Below are positions 1-9,778 of a DNA stretch of 64,000 nt, in pieces (positions within the stretch are counted from its first letter, which is position 1; every line of letters begins with the position of its first letter). The notes under the pieces are model-generated. The model saw nothing but the letters and a program-made list of their open reading frames with translations. It searched no databases and was not told the origin of the DNA. This DNA comes from Chloracidobacterium sp. (GTDB lineage Bacteria > Acidobacteriota > Blastocatellia > Chloracidobacteriales > Chloracidobacteriaceae). The DNA is taken from the NCBI GenBank assembly GCA_025057975.1, contig JANWUV010000002.1, forward strand, positions 186,001 through 250,000, read 5' to 3'. Both the position numbers and the translations under genes were made by a program.

Positions 1-309
1 CTGACCACGTTCGAGGGTGGTTTCGACGAATTTCCGGTGCGTACCATAAAAGTGTCCGTGAACAACCGCCGACTCTAAGAACTCGCCGTGTTCGCGCATG
101 CGTTCGAAGTCGTCCGGTGAGACAAAGTAGTAGTGCTCGCCGTGTCGCTCGCCGGGGCGCGGCGGACGAGTTGTGTAGGAAATCGAGTAGTGAAGATTGT
201 CCACTTCAGCCAGCAGACGGCCTAGCAACGTGGACTTTCCCCCTCCCGAAGGCGCAGAGATAACGACCAGCATGCCGCGACGTGCAGGCGTCAGGCGGTC
301 ATTCGACAT
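1..309 (-). CDS. gmk: Guanylate kinase, N-terminal part (cut by window edge)
   Basis: This enzyme phosphorylates GMP to GDP with ATP in the cytoplasm. The first 103 residues are in the window and the C-terminus runs off base 1. The P-loop SAPSGGGKST lies at about residues 18-27, followed by the GMP-binding stretch YTTRPPRPGE and the HYYFVS segment typical of Gmk. The ATG at 309 gives MSNDRLTPARRG, the expected short lead into the P-loop. The start overlaps the end of yicC by 11 bases, so the two genes are probably translationally coupled; a yicC-gmk pairing is widespread in bacteria. What is visible of the reading frame is intact. Confidence 0.93.
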   Translation of the reverse strand, partial: MSNDRLTPARRGMLVVISAPSGGGKSTLLGRLLAEVDNLHYSISYTTRPPRPGERHGEHYYFVSPDDFERMREHGEFLESAVVHGHFYGTHRKFVETTLERGQ

Positions 310-1180
310 TCTGGACTTGCTCCTTCATCTTCTCGACTTCGATCTTGATGGCGAGCGCCATGTCGTGAATCACAGTGTCGCCGGCTTTGGCAAGCATCGT
401 ATTCACCTCGCGGTTCATTTCCTGTAAGAGAAAATCCATTGCTTTCCCGACGCCGGGCGTCTCACTGGTGAGCAACTCACGCATCTGCGCCGTATGGCTG
501 CGCAACCGGGCGATTTCCTCTGTGATGTCACAGCGTTCGGCCGCATATGCGGCTTCCTGCGCTAAACGCGCCTCATCCACCCCGCCTAAGTCGCGCAGTA
601 ACGTCTGTATCCGTCGTTCCAGCCGCGCGCGCTGAGCGTCAAAAACCGTCGCCGCCGCCGCTTCAATCGCAGGAATGCGCGCGGCGACGGCGTCTAGCCG
701 AGCGGCGATGTCGTGCGCCAATACCTCGCCTTCGGCGCGGCGCATGGCGTCTAGAGCGTCTAAGGCCTGGCCGGCGGCGTCCAGTAGTCCTTCCGCCAAG
801 CGCGCTATCAATGCTTCATCCAACGCTAAGGCGGGTTGAATGGCGCCAGGCAGGCGTGCAATGAGGCTCAAATCAAAATCGCCAGCGACGCCTGTCGCCG
901 CCTGTGCTTCCCGCAAGGCGGCGACATACCCCTGCACCAGTGGGAGGTTGACGTGAAACTTGATCGGACGCTGCTGTACAAGGCCGACCGTCGCCTCCAC
1001 CCGCCCGCGCTGCACACGCGACTGCACGAGCTTGCGGAAGGAGACTTCCATAGCCGCCAACTCGGACGGCAGACGAATCTGAATATCGAGAAACCGGTTG
1101 TTGACCGTCCGCAGTTCAACCGTCAACGAAAACTCGTCTGTAGCAACGGCGGCGCGGCCAAAACCCGTCATGCTTTTCAT
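299..1180 (-). CDS. yicC: YicC family endoribonuclease
   Basis: YicC proteins are conserved bacterial RNases; the E. coli member degrades small regulatory RNAs. The 293 residues match the family length of about 290. The hallmark N-terminus MKSMTGFGRA is present, and the C-terminal part carries the conserved helical region with DITEEIARLRSH and GKAMDFLLQEMNREVNT. The frame is open 15 codons further upstream, but the family start MKSMTGFG fixes the ATG at 1180. It lies directly upstream of gmk and overlaps it. The antisense frames in this interval are shadows. Confidence 0.93.
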   Translation of the reverse strand: MKSMTGFGRAAVATDEFSLTVELRTVNNRFLDIQIRLPSELAAMEVSFRKLVQSRVQRGRVEATVGLVQQRPIKFHVNLPLVQGYVAALREAQAATGVAGDFDLSLIARLPGAIQPALALDEALIARLAEGLLDAAGQALDALDAMRRAEGEVLAHDIAARLDAVAARIPAIEAAAATVFDAQRARLERRIQTLLRDLGGVDEARLAQEAAYAAERCDITEEIARLRSHTAQMRELLTSETPGVGKAMDFLLQEMNREVNTMLAKAGDTVIHDMALAIKIEVEKMKEQVQNVE

Positions 1181-1290
1181 TGGCAAGACCAGCCCCCGCA
1201 AGCGGTCATTTGACGGCTGTACCACATGGCTAAGCCTAGCACTATACCAAAAAATCGAACCAAAAGTCCGACCGCTCCCGCTCCGCCGCT

Positions 1291-2658
1291 TTAGCCGGCG
1301 TCCTGTGTCCCCGGCGACAGTCGAGCGACCAGTTCCGGCAGCCGGCTTTGGAGGCGAGCTTCATCCAGCGTGAGCACTTGCTGGCCGTCGTAGATGACAC
1401 GCCCCTGAACGACAGTCAGCATGACATCGCGGCCGGTCGCCGCTGTCGTTATCGCCGTCACCGGATCATAAACCGGCTCAAGGTGTGGGCCGACAAGCGT
1501 AATGCCGACAAGATCGGCGTCTTTGCCGACTTCCAGCGTCCCGATTCGGTCGTCTAATCCCAACGCGCATGCCCCGTCCAGGGTCATCCAACGCAAGAGC
1601 GCGTCCGCTGACAACAACTGACCATCCCCTTGCGCTGCGCGACCTAGCAGTTGAGCGAACCGCCCTTCGTCCAGCAGGTCGCAAACGTTGTTGGAAGCAA
1701 CGCTATCTGTGCCCAACCCGACGCATACGCCCCGCTGGCGCATGCGGCTGACCGGCGCAATGCCGTGGCCGAACTTGGCGTTGGATTTTGGGCAGTGCGC
1801 GACACTCGCGCCGTAAAATGTCAGCAGCCCAATATCTTCCTCGGTTGCACGGACGGCGTGGATAAGCAACGGTTTTACGCGCAGAACATTGAGGTCGCTC
1901 AGGTAGCGGATTGGCGAGGTGCGCGGCGGCGTCCAAGCAATGCCGCGCTCCCGCAAAAACGCAGCGAACGGCCCCTGGCCGCTGCGCAGAAAATCATCCT
2001 CCGCCTGTGATTCGGCGCAGTGGATGGCGACCGGCAACCCTTGGTGTTCGGCGTACTCAATTACCAGTCGAAACAGCAGCGCTGAAACGGAATAGACGGC
2101 GTGCGGAGAGACGCCGAGGCGGACAAGATCGGTTTCGTCCGCCCGCTGTGCTTCAATCCGGCGTTTGAGGCCGGCAAGGCTCTTTTTCGCCTGCATTGGG
2201 TCAGGGCCAAACACTTCCTGATAGGCGACGCCGCGTAGTCCGCTCTGGCGTAGAGCGCGAAAACCCGCCTCGGAAGCGCCGACATCGGCGACGGTCGTGA
2301 CACCGGCGCGGACGGCCTCGACCACTCCCCACTGCGCCGATAGCTCCAAGTCCTCTGCGCTCATCCGCTCGTTGCGCAGGCGCGTCAGTGTCCGAATCCA
2401 GTCAAAGAACGCTAAGTTTTCAAGGCGACCGCGAAACGCCGTTAGTTCCAGATGAGTGTGAACATTAACGAAACCGGGACAAAGCGCCGCCTGCCCCAGC
2501 GCTGTTGTCTCTAGTGCACCAAGCCGGGCCAGCCGTGCCCGCACCTCCATTTCCGGCCCGACGGCAAGGATGCGTCCGTCCTGCACCGCTACTGCGCCGT
2601 CCCGAATTGGCGGCGTCGCCACCGGCAAAACCCACTGCGCTGTGTAAAGTCTTGTCAT
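1291..2658 (-). CDS. Amidohydrolase of the TrzA/AtzA/MtaD deaminase family
   Basis: A 455-residue metal-dependent hydrolase of the COG0402 group, which deaminates purine or related rings. The metal ligands are visible: HTH at 67-69 (in VNVHTHLEL), H213 in AIHCAES, H267 in IHAVRA and D318 in GLGTDS. The C-terminal part returns to the composite beta domain that begins at the N-terminus (DADLVGITLV). Substrate cannot be read from sequence. S-adenosylhomocysteine or methylthioadenosine deaminase, guanine deaminase, or the aminodeoxyfutalosine deaminase of the menaquinone pathway are all possible. It is followed after 110 bases by the yicC-gmk pair on the same strand. Confidence 0.85.
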   Translation of the reverse strand: MTRLYTAQWVLPVATPPIRDGAVAVQDGRILAVGPEMEVRARLARLGALETTALGQAALCPGFVNVHTHLELTAFRGRLENLAFFDWIRTLTRLRNERMSAEDLELSAQWGVVEAVRAGVTTVADVGASEAGFRALRQSGLRGVAYQEVFGPDPMQAKKSLAGLKRRIEAQRADETDLVRLGVSPHAVYSVSALLFRLVIEYAEHQGLPVAIHCAESQAEDDFLRSGQGPFAAFLRERGIAWTPPRTSPIRYLSDLNVLRVKPLLIHAVRATEEDIGLLTFYGASVAHCPKSNAKFGHGIAPVSRMRQRGVCVGLGTDSVASNNVCDLLDEGRFAQLLGRAAQGDGQLLSADALLRWMTLDGACALGLDDRIGTLEVGKDADLVGITLVGPHLEPVYDPVTAITTAATGRDVMLTVVQGRVIYDGQQVLTLDEARLQSRLPELVARLSPGTQDAG

Positions 2659-2932
2659 TTCAGTGTGATGTCCCGACCATCGCCGACGTCAAAGTATGCC
2701 GCCGCACACAACGCGCCGTTTCAGCGGCCTATCATTGAACTGATGTCTCCATTGGATTGACCCTTAGCGTCGTACCCTAAACCCGCAACTGATGCGCATG
2801 CCAGACCGCCTCGTATTTTCCTGAAACTCCCGCGCCGGTTCCAGCGTAAGAGTGCGCGTCATGCCTTGGTACGACGCGACATTTAGCCTTCTCTGCGACT
2901 GCGCTTGATGACGGCTATGGCTCCCAAAACCT

Positions 2933-4414
2933 ATGGCTTTGAGTCGAACTAAAAAACTGTTCATTGTCGGCGGCGCCACCTTGCTTGTCGTCGGTATTGT
3001 CGCCGCCAGCGTTTTCACACGCCGCACCGACGCCCTTAGCGTCCAAATTGAGCAGGTCAAGCGACGCGAGTTGTTGGAAGCCAAAGTGTCGGCTTCCGGC
3101 GAGGTACGGCCCGTGGCGCTCTACAACCTCACGGCGGAGGTGCCGGGGCGCGTCACTGATATTTTCGTCAAGGAAGGCGATGTAGTTCGGAAAGGGCAGC
3201 CGCTCGTCAAGGTAGATCCAACCCAGCAACTGACTTCGCAGCAAAGCGCCGAGGCCAACTACCGCGCCGCCGAACAGGACGCGCGCGCGGCTGAAACCCA
3301 AGTACTCAGCGCCCGCAACTTGGTGACGCAAAACCGCGCCCAGTTGATTGCCGCGGAGACCGACCTCAACCGTCTTAAGGCGCAGCTTGACTTGCAACAA
3401 ATCCAACTCCAACGTACGACGGAGTTACTTGAAGCCGGCGTCGTGTCGCGGGCGGAATTCGACACGGCGCGCGCCAACTACGACGTGGCGAAAGCCGCCT
3501 ATGATGCGCAGCTGGTGCAAATTGAGCGTCTCAAGCAGGTTGTCAAGGACGCCGAAATCGCTGTGCAGCGCGCGGAAGAGTCCAGCAAGTCCGCTTGGCA
3601 GCGCGTCAAGGCGGCCCGGGCGCAACTGACCAACGCCCAGTATTTCCTCGACCAAACCGTCCGCAAAGCGCCGATTGACGGCGTGGTGTCGAGTCTCCCT
3701 GTACGCATCGGTGAGTTCGCCGTTGCTAACCTCAGCACGACGCCGCTGATGACCATCGCCGACATGTCGGAAATCAACGTTGAGGTGCAGGTGGATGAAA
3801 CCGACATCGCCAACGTCCAGATTGGGCAACCGGCCAAGGTCAGGGTAGATTCCTTAGGCGACACGGAAATCCCTGGACAGGTCGCCGAAGTTGGTCAGAG
3901 CGCCGTAACCCGCTCTGGTCAGACCATTGCTGCCAACACCACTTCGCAGGAGGCCAAAAACTTCAAAGTCAAAATCCGCCTCAATCCTTCTGAGAAAGAC
4001 CGTGAACGACTGCGACCTGGCATGTCGGCCACGGCCGTCATCACGACGGCGACGCGCCGGAACGTGCTGGTCGTGCCGCTACAGGCGCTGGTCAGCCGCG
4101 ACCCGGCCGAACTACAAGGTGGGACGCCTGCGGCTGCCGCCCCCCAGCAAGCTGCCCCGGCCGCTGGCGAAACCGATAAGAAGCCGACCAAGCGCGCCGA
4201 AGTTTCCGGCGTGTTCGTAGAAGAAGGCGGCAAGGCTAAGTTCGTCCCAATCAGGACGGGCATTTTGGGTGAAACGGAGATTGAGGTCATCGAGGGCCTG
4301 ACGGAGGGGCAGAACGTTGTCACTGGGCCATACCGGCTTTTACGGACGCTTAAGCCGGGTGCAGCCATCACCCGTGACACCAAGATGGACGCCGCCTCGT
4401 CAAACAAGGGTTGA
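2933..4414 (+). CDS. Periplasmic adaptor (membrane fusion) subunit of an efflux ABC transporter, MacA/HlyD type
   Basis: A 493-residue membrane-anchored adaptor that would bridge an inner-membrane MacB-type exporter to an outer-membrane channel. An N-terminal transmembrane anchor spans about residues 8-27. A biotinyl-lipoyl half-motif follows (PGRVTDIFVKEGDVVRKGQ), then a long alpha-helical hairpin at about 95-225, the second lipoyl half (APIDGVVSSLPVRIGE), a beta-barrel with DETDIANVQIGQPAKV, and a membrane-proximal domain. A Pro/Ala-rich linker with PQQAAPAAGE interrupts the C-terminal domain. The ATPase gene follows after 24 bases, but no FtsX-like permease gene is next to them. Confidence 0.9.
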   Translation: MALSRTKKLFIVGGATLLVVGIVAASVFTRRTDALSVQIEQVKRRELLEAKVSASGEVRPVALYNLTAEVPGRVTDIFVKEGDVVRKGQPLVKVDPTQQLTSQQSAEANYRAAEQDARAAETQVLSARNLVTQNRAQLIAAETDLNRLKAQLDLQQIQLQRTTELLEAGVVSRAEFDTARANYDVAKAAYDAQLVQIERLKQVVKDAEIAVQRAEESSKSAWQRVKAARAQLTNAQYFLDQTVRKAPIDGVVSSLPVRIGEFAVANLSTTPLMTIADMSEINVEVQVDETDIANVQIGQPAKVRVDSLGDTEIPGQVAEVGQSAVTRSGQTIAANTTSQEAKNFKVKIRLNPSEKDRERLRPGMSATAVITTATRRNVLVVPLQALVSRDPAELQGGTPAAAAPQQAAPAAGETDKKPTKRAEVSGVFVEEGGKAKFVPIRTGILGETEIEVIEGLTEGQNVVTGPYRLLRTLKPGAAITRDTKMDAASSNKG

Positions 4415-4438
4415 AACTCCACACAAGGTGAACATCTT

Positions 4439-5221
4439 ATGTCGGTTCAAACCGCGCCGGCGGTGGTTGACGGCCTGCCATCAGCGACGCGCATCCGCCC
4501 TGTCATTGAAACCAAAGACCTCTGGAAAAGCTACCGGATGGGCGACGAAGTCATCCATGCGCTGCAAGGAGTGAGCTTCACCATTCAGCCTAATGAATAC
4601 ATTGCTATCGTCGGGCCGTCAGGATCAGGAAAATCCACTCTTATGAACTTGATTGGCTGCCTTGATACGCCGACCAAGGGCGAGTACTGGCTCAACGGCA
4701 AGCTGGTTTCCGCAATGGACGACGACGAGTTGGCGCGGATTCGGAATCAAGAAATCGGGTTTGTTTTCCAGACCTTCAACCTGCTGCCGCGTGCAACGGC
4801 GTTGCACAACGTTGAACTGCCGCTGATTTACAGCGGCGTTCGGGCGGCGGAACGCATCCAGCGGGCGAAACGGGCGCTGGAACAAGTTGATCTGGCGCAC
4901 CGGATGTACCACCGCCCAAACGAGCTTTCCGGCGGTCAACGGCAGCGGGTCGCCATCGCGCGGGCGCTGGTCAACAACCCGTCAATCATTCTGGCGGACG
5001 AACCCACCGGTAATCTCGACTCGGCGACGAGTCGTGAGATTATGGAACTGTTCAACGCCCTGCACGAACGCGGCAATACAATCATCATCGTGACGCACGA
5101 GCCGGACATCGCCGCTTACGCCCACCGCGTTCTCACCATTCGGGATGGGCGGATTGCGACAGATACACGCAACGTCACTCGTCTACCTGCATCGCCCACC
5201 AACGGTCAGCCGGCAAGATAG
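4439..5221 (+). CDS. ABC transporter ATP-binding protein, MacB/LolD family
   Basis: A 260-residue cytoplasmic ATPase that would power a MacB- or LolD-like exporter. Walker [10 protein letters not shown] is at 59-67, the Q-loop is in [11 protein letters not shown], the signature LSGGQRQR is at 163-170, Walker B ILADEP is near 184-189, and the H-loop is in [10 protein letters not shown]. The family hallmark [20 protein letters not shown] is fully kept. It follows the adaptor gene after 24 bases and almost certainly shares its transcript. The matching permease is not within the window. Confidence 0.93.
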   Translation: MSVQTAPAVVDGLPSATRIRPVIETKDLWKSYRMGDEVIHALQGVSFTIQPNEYIAIVGPSGSGKSTLMNLIGCLDTPTKGEYWLNGKLVSAMDDDELARIRNQEIGFVFQTFNLLPRATALHNVELPLIYSGVRAAERIQRAKRALEQVDLAHRMYHRPNELSGGQRQRVAIARALVNNPSIILADEPTGNLDSATSREIMELFNALHERGNTIIIVTHEPDIAAYAHRVLTIRDGRIATDTRNVTRLPASPTNGQPAR

Positions 5222-5297
5222 CCGCTGTAAAGCAGGCTGTGTTAGCCTACCGTCGTAAGCAAGCCCTAAACCTTTGCCCCAGGACTCACACAGCGAC

Positions 5298-5744
5298 ATG
5301 GCAGGCCATTCCGTCAATCCGGCGCAGGCTTCTGACGCCCAACTCGACCGTTTGGAGTTTGTTATCCCCAGCGTTATCCCGCGCATGCATGACCTTTTGC
5401 AGGAACTGATGGACCTGCTAGAGGCGCGCGGCATCACAGAGCCAAACTCCAACATTATGCTCGCGCTTGATGAAGCCATTGCCAACGCCATCAAGCACGG
5501 CAATCACGAAGACCCGTCCAAAAACGTCCATGTCGTGGTTGAGTTTGCGCCAAACGAAGTCACCTTTGTTATTACGGATGAGGGTGACGGCTTTGACCTC
5601 AAAGCGCTCCCCGACCCGACCGACCCAAGCTGCCTGCTGCGTACCTGTGGACGCGGCGTGATGCTCATTTACCATCTGATGGACGAAGTCGAATACAACG
5701 CGCGGGGCAATCAGGTGCGCATGAAGAAGAAGGCCGAACGATGA
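5298..5744 (+). CDS. Anti-sigma factor kinase-like protein (RsbW-type HATPase)
   Basis: A small GHKL ATPase of the RsbW/SpoIIAB type, which usually binds and phosphorylates an anti-anti-sigma factor or holds a sigma factor. The N-box is LALDEAIANAIKHGN, the G1 box is DEGDGFD, and the glycine-rich lid is GRGVMLIYHLMDEVEY. The ATG at 5298 (MAGHSVNP) is preferred; an in-frame TTG at 5274 has no visible ribosome-binding site. The stop overlaps the ATG of the next gene (ATGA at 5741-5744), so the two are translationally coupled. No sigma factor or STAS partner is adjacent. Confidence 0.85.
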   Translation: MAGHSVNPAQASDAQLDRLEFVIPSVIPRMHDLLQELMDLLEARGITEPNSNIMLALDEAIANAIKHGNHEDPSKNVHVVVEFAPNEVTFVITDEGDGFDLKALPDPTDPSCLLRTCGRGVMLIYHLMDEVEYNARGNQVRMKKKAER

Positions 5745-6814
5745 GCGCCGCCCCGTCCTGTGTTCCTGCCGACAGCCTGCCCGATCTGCACCAACTGGCT
5801 GATCTGGAGCCGCTCTCGACCGGCGACTTGATTGACCGCGCCGTGTTCATTTATCGGGCGAACTTCGCGCCGTTGCTGGGGCTTTCCATCTTACCGGTGC
5901 TGACCAGTTGCGCCGGCGCGCTCTTGGTCGCTTATACGGCGACCGGCTTGCGAGAATCGGTCGCCACGCTTCCCGTCCAGATCGTGGGGTTCGTCGTCGG
6001 CTACTTTCTGACCTACTTTGTCAGTCCCTTGTTGTTGGTGCTGATTACGGGCGGGCTGACCCGAACGGTAGCCGATTTCATTATGCTCGACGTACCCATC
6101 AGCTTCCGGCGGACATGGCGTATGGCGCGGGGGCGGTTGTGGCCGCTGATCTGGTCGCAACTCATCGGCGCGATGCTGTTCTGGCTTGGGGTGTCGGGAG
6201 TCGCCTTGGTCGGCTTGTTCATCCTCTGGGTAATCGTGCTCGCAACCGTCCTTTTGTTTGGTTACTTGACCACAGTCTTGGCCGGCGGTTTCTACTTCTT
6301 GTTGACGGGATTCGTCATCGCGCTGGGGTTTGTCGGTTACTGCGCCGTGCTGGCTCAAGTCGCATTGCTCCCAAGCGTTGTCATGATTGAGGGCCGTTCA
6401 GTTTGGGACAGTGTTGTACGCGCCATGCAGTTGGCGCGCGGAACAATTTTGCGGATTGCGCAGATTACGCTCTTTGACATTGCCATCGCCTCCTCCGTGA
6501 TCTCGGCCCTCGGCATCCCGCTGCTCGTGTACGTCCTGCTCAACGGCGAATTCGACGACCTAACGCGCACGCCGATGTGGTTCCTCCTGTCCTTCAGCGT
6601 GGCGGATCAGCTTGGCAAGCTGGTCACACTGCCGATGGCGACCATCGCCTACTGCTTGTTGTACTTCGATGTGCGCGTTCGGCACGAAGGCTACGATGTA
6701 GAGTTGCTGGGGGCGCGTCTCGAAAGCGCCGCCACCCGGTTGGCGGCGACTGCGCCAAGAGACCGCCGGACGCCGGAAGCAGCGGCTCCGTCACCAACCG
6801 GAGCCGCTTTGTAG
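5741..6814 (+). CDS. Polytopic membrane protein of unknown function, coupled to an RsbW-like kinase
   Basis: 357 residues with an N-terminal cytoplasmic segment (LEPLSTGDLIDRAVFIYRAN), then about six hydrophobic helices, a soluble loop with DVRVRHEGYDVELL, and a Pro/Ala-rich tail. The start of this pattern resembles the glycerophosphodiester-phosphodiesterase membrane-domain/DUF975-like integral membrane families, where a TGDLIDRAF-type motif precedes the first helix. No catalytic motif is visible. The ATG overlaps the stop of the anti-sigma-like kinase gene, which suggests the two act together, perhaps in envelope-stress sensing (inference). Confidence 0.75.
   Translation: MSAAPSCVPADSLPDLHQLADLEPLSTGDLIDRAVFIYRANFAPLLGLSILPVLTSCAGALLVAYTATGLRESVATLPVQIVGFVVGYFLTYFVSPLLLVLITGGLTRTVADFIMLDVPISFRRTWRMARGRLWPLIWSQLIGAMLFWLGVSGVALVGLFILWVIVLATVLLFGYLTTVLAGGFYFLLTGFVIALGFVGYCAVLAQVALLPSVVMIEGRSVWDSVVRAMQLARGTILRIAQITLFDIAIASSVISALGIPLLVYVLLNGEFDDLTRTPMWFLLSFSVADQLGKLVTLPMATIAYCLLYFDVRVRHEGYDVELLGARLESAATRLAATAPRDRRTPEAAAPSPTGAAL
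6781..6810 (+). terminator. Intrinsic terminator overlapping the end of the membrane-protein gene
   Basis: A perfect 10-base stem (AGCGGCTCCG at 6781-6790 with CGGAGCCGCT at 6799-6808) with an 8-base loop, followed by a short T run. The hairpin lies inside the last codons of the upstream gene, whose TAG stop is at 6812-6814. It would end the efflux/anti-sigma transcription block before the convergent ahcY gene. Confidence 0.7.
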
Positions 6815-6915
6815 GGCCGCGCTTGAGCACGCAGTCTGCTGAAACTCGCAGACGCCGAGCCGAGCAGGTTGAAGCCGCCCCCTAACCTAGCCTTGGCGCA
6901 TGCTGCTCACCACCC

Positions 6916-8211
<1,296 letters not shown>

Positions 8212-8251
8212 TCAAACTGAGAAATAACGTCCGCCACGGCGACCCAGGGAC

Positions 8252-9400
8252 TTACAGCCCGGCTTCTCTTCGCAGAATGTCGGCCTTGTCGGTACGTTCC
8301 CAAGTGAAATTCTCCTCATTGCGCCCAAAGTGACCGTAAGCGGCGGTCGGCGAATAGATTGGACGCTGCAAATTAAGCATCTCGATGATGCCGCGCGGTG
8401 TCAGGGCAAAATGCGAACGAATCAGTTCAATGATAGCGCCCGACGAAATTTTGCCTGTCCCAAACGTTTCAACGTGAATGGAAACCGGCTCGGCGACACC
8501 AATAGCGTAAGCCAGTTGCACTTGGCAGCGGTCGGCTAAGCCGGCGGCGACGATGTTTTTGGCTACGTAACGCGCCATGTAAGCCGCCGAGCGATCCACC
8601 TTCGTCGGATCCTTGCCGGAAAACGCGCCGCCGCCGTGGGGCGCATAACCACCGTAAGTGTCCACAATAATTTTTCGGCCCGTCAGCCCCGTATCCCCCA
8701 TCGGCCCGCCGATGACAAATCGGCCGGTGGGGTTGATGTGAAACTTCGTGTCGGCGTCGAGCATGGTCTCAGGAATGACGGCGCGAATGACATGGCGTTC
8801 CACGTCACGCCGTAGATCATCGGTTTTGACGGACTCGGCATGCTGGGTGGAAACCACAACGGCGGAAATCCGATGTGGCTTACCGTCGCGGTACTCGACG
8901 GAGACCTGCGCCTTGCCGTCGGGGCGCAAATACTCCAACGTCCCCTCCCGCCGCACCTGCGCCAAACGTTGAGTCAACCGGTGCGCCAGTTGGATCGGCA
9001 GCGGCATGAGTTCCGGCGTCTCGGTGCAGGCAAAACCAAACATCAGCCCTTGGTCGCCTGCGCCGCCCGTATCCACGCCCATAGCGATGTCCGGCGATTG
9101 GGCGTTGATGGTTGAGATGACCGAACAGGTTCTGGCGTCAAAGCCATACTCGGCGTTGTCGTAGCCGATCCGTCGGACGACTTCGCGCGCAACGGTAGGA
9201 AAGTCCACGTAGGCGGTCGTGGTAATCTCACCGGCAATCACCACCAAGCCGGTCGCCAGCAGCGTCTCACATGCCACGCGACCGTTTGGGTCGCGGCGGA
9301 GGACCTCATCGAGGATCGCATCGGAAATCTGATCCGCCATTTTGTCGGGATGGCCCTCGGTCACCGATTCAGAAGAAAAAAGAAAAGTACCGTTGTTCAA
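8252..9400 (-). CDS. metK: S-adenosylmethionine synthetase
   Basis: This enzyme makes S-adenosylmethionine from methionine and ATP. The 382 residues match the usual length. Motifs are [18 protein letters not shown] at the N-terminus, [12 protein letters not shown] in the middle, and [19 protein letters not shown] near the C-terminus. The start is a TTG at 9400: a GGAGG box (bases 9408-9412 on the plus strand, read in reverse) lies 7 bases upstream and no in-frame ATG fits the family. Pairing with ahcY supplies and clears the methyl donor, which a bacteriochlorophyll maker needs for BchM and other methyltransferases. Confidence 0.97.
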   Translation of the reverse strand: MNNGTFLFSSESVTEGHPDKMADQISDAILDEVLRRDPNGRVACETLLATGLVVIAGEITTTAYVDFPTVAREVVRRIGYDNAEYGFDARTCSVISTINAQSPDIAMGVDTGGAGDQGLMFGFACTETPELMPLPIQLAHRLTQRLAQVRREGTLEYLRPDGKAQVSVEYRDGKPHRISAVVVSTQHAESVKTDDLRRDVERHVIRAVIPETMLDADTKFHINPTGRFVIGGPMGDTGLTGRKIIVDTYGGYAPHGGGAFSGKDPTKVDRSAAYMARYVAKNIVAAGLADRCQVQLAYAIGVAEPVSIHVETFGTGKISSGAIIELIRSHFALTPRGIIEMLNLQRPIYSPTAAYGHFGRNEENFTWERTDKADILRREAGL

Positions 9401-9573
9401 AACCTATCCTCCACAAAACACACGGGTTGATGCGCGCAGCAAGTTCGGCTCACGGCCAACGCTCACCAGCAGCGAACGACCTGTATGTCGAATGCAACCA
9501 GAAACCAGAGCGAAAGTCGGGCTGAGCATTGTTCAAAGCACCTGACTGTAACATATGGAACAAAAAATGCCAA
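9401..9573 (-). promoter_or_regulatory. Promoter and about 138-base leader of metK-ahcY
   Basis: On the minus strand a -35 box TTGGCA (9568-9573) and a -10 box TACAGT (9545-9550) are separated by exactly 17 bases. Transcription would start near 9538, leaving a leader of about 138 bases before the TTG start. The leader can fold a GTTCG/CGAAC-closed stem around 9446-9480. The SAH, SAM-I and SAM-II riboswitch core motifs I know were not found in it. The rest of the 9401-9778 gap, upstream of recJ, shows no gene. Confidence 0.6.
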
Positions 9574-9778
9574 TCCACGACCAACCAAGCGCACTACCAA
9601 TGTCAGCACAGGCTATTTCCACCTTACGCTGAAGGCCGGCTGAAAGCATGATGTTTTAGCGAATGTGATTCAGCTAGGCGGCGTGATTTGACCAGTTGCA
9701 AGGACTGAATACTATTTTCCGCAGCATCACCACCCAGGCGAAGCCTTGCTTTGCCATACGTTTCTGGGGCGCTTGGCT

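Noticed and set aside
9401-9540. SAH or SAM riboswitch upstream of metK
   Set aside because: The conserved core blocks of the SAH, SAM-I and SAM-II classes were looked for and not found; only an unspecific stem is visible.
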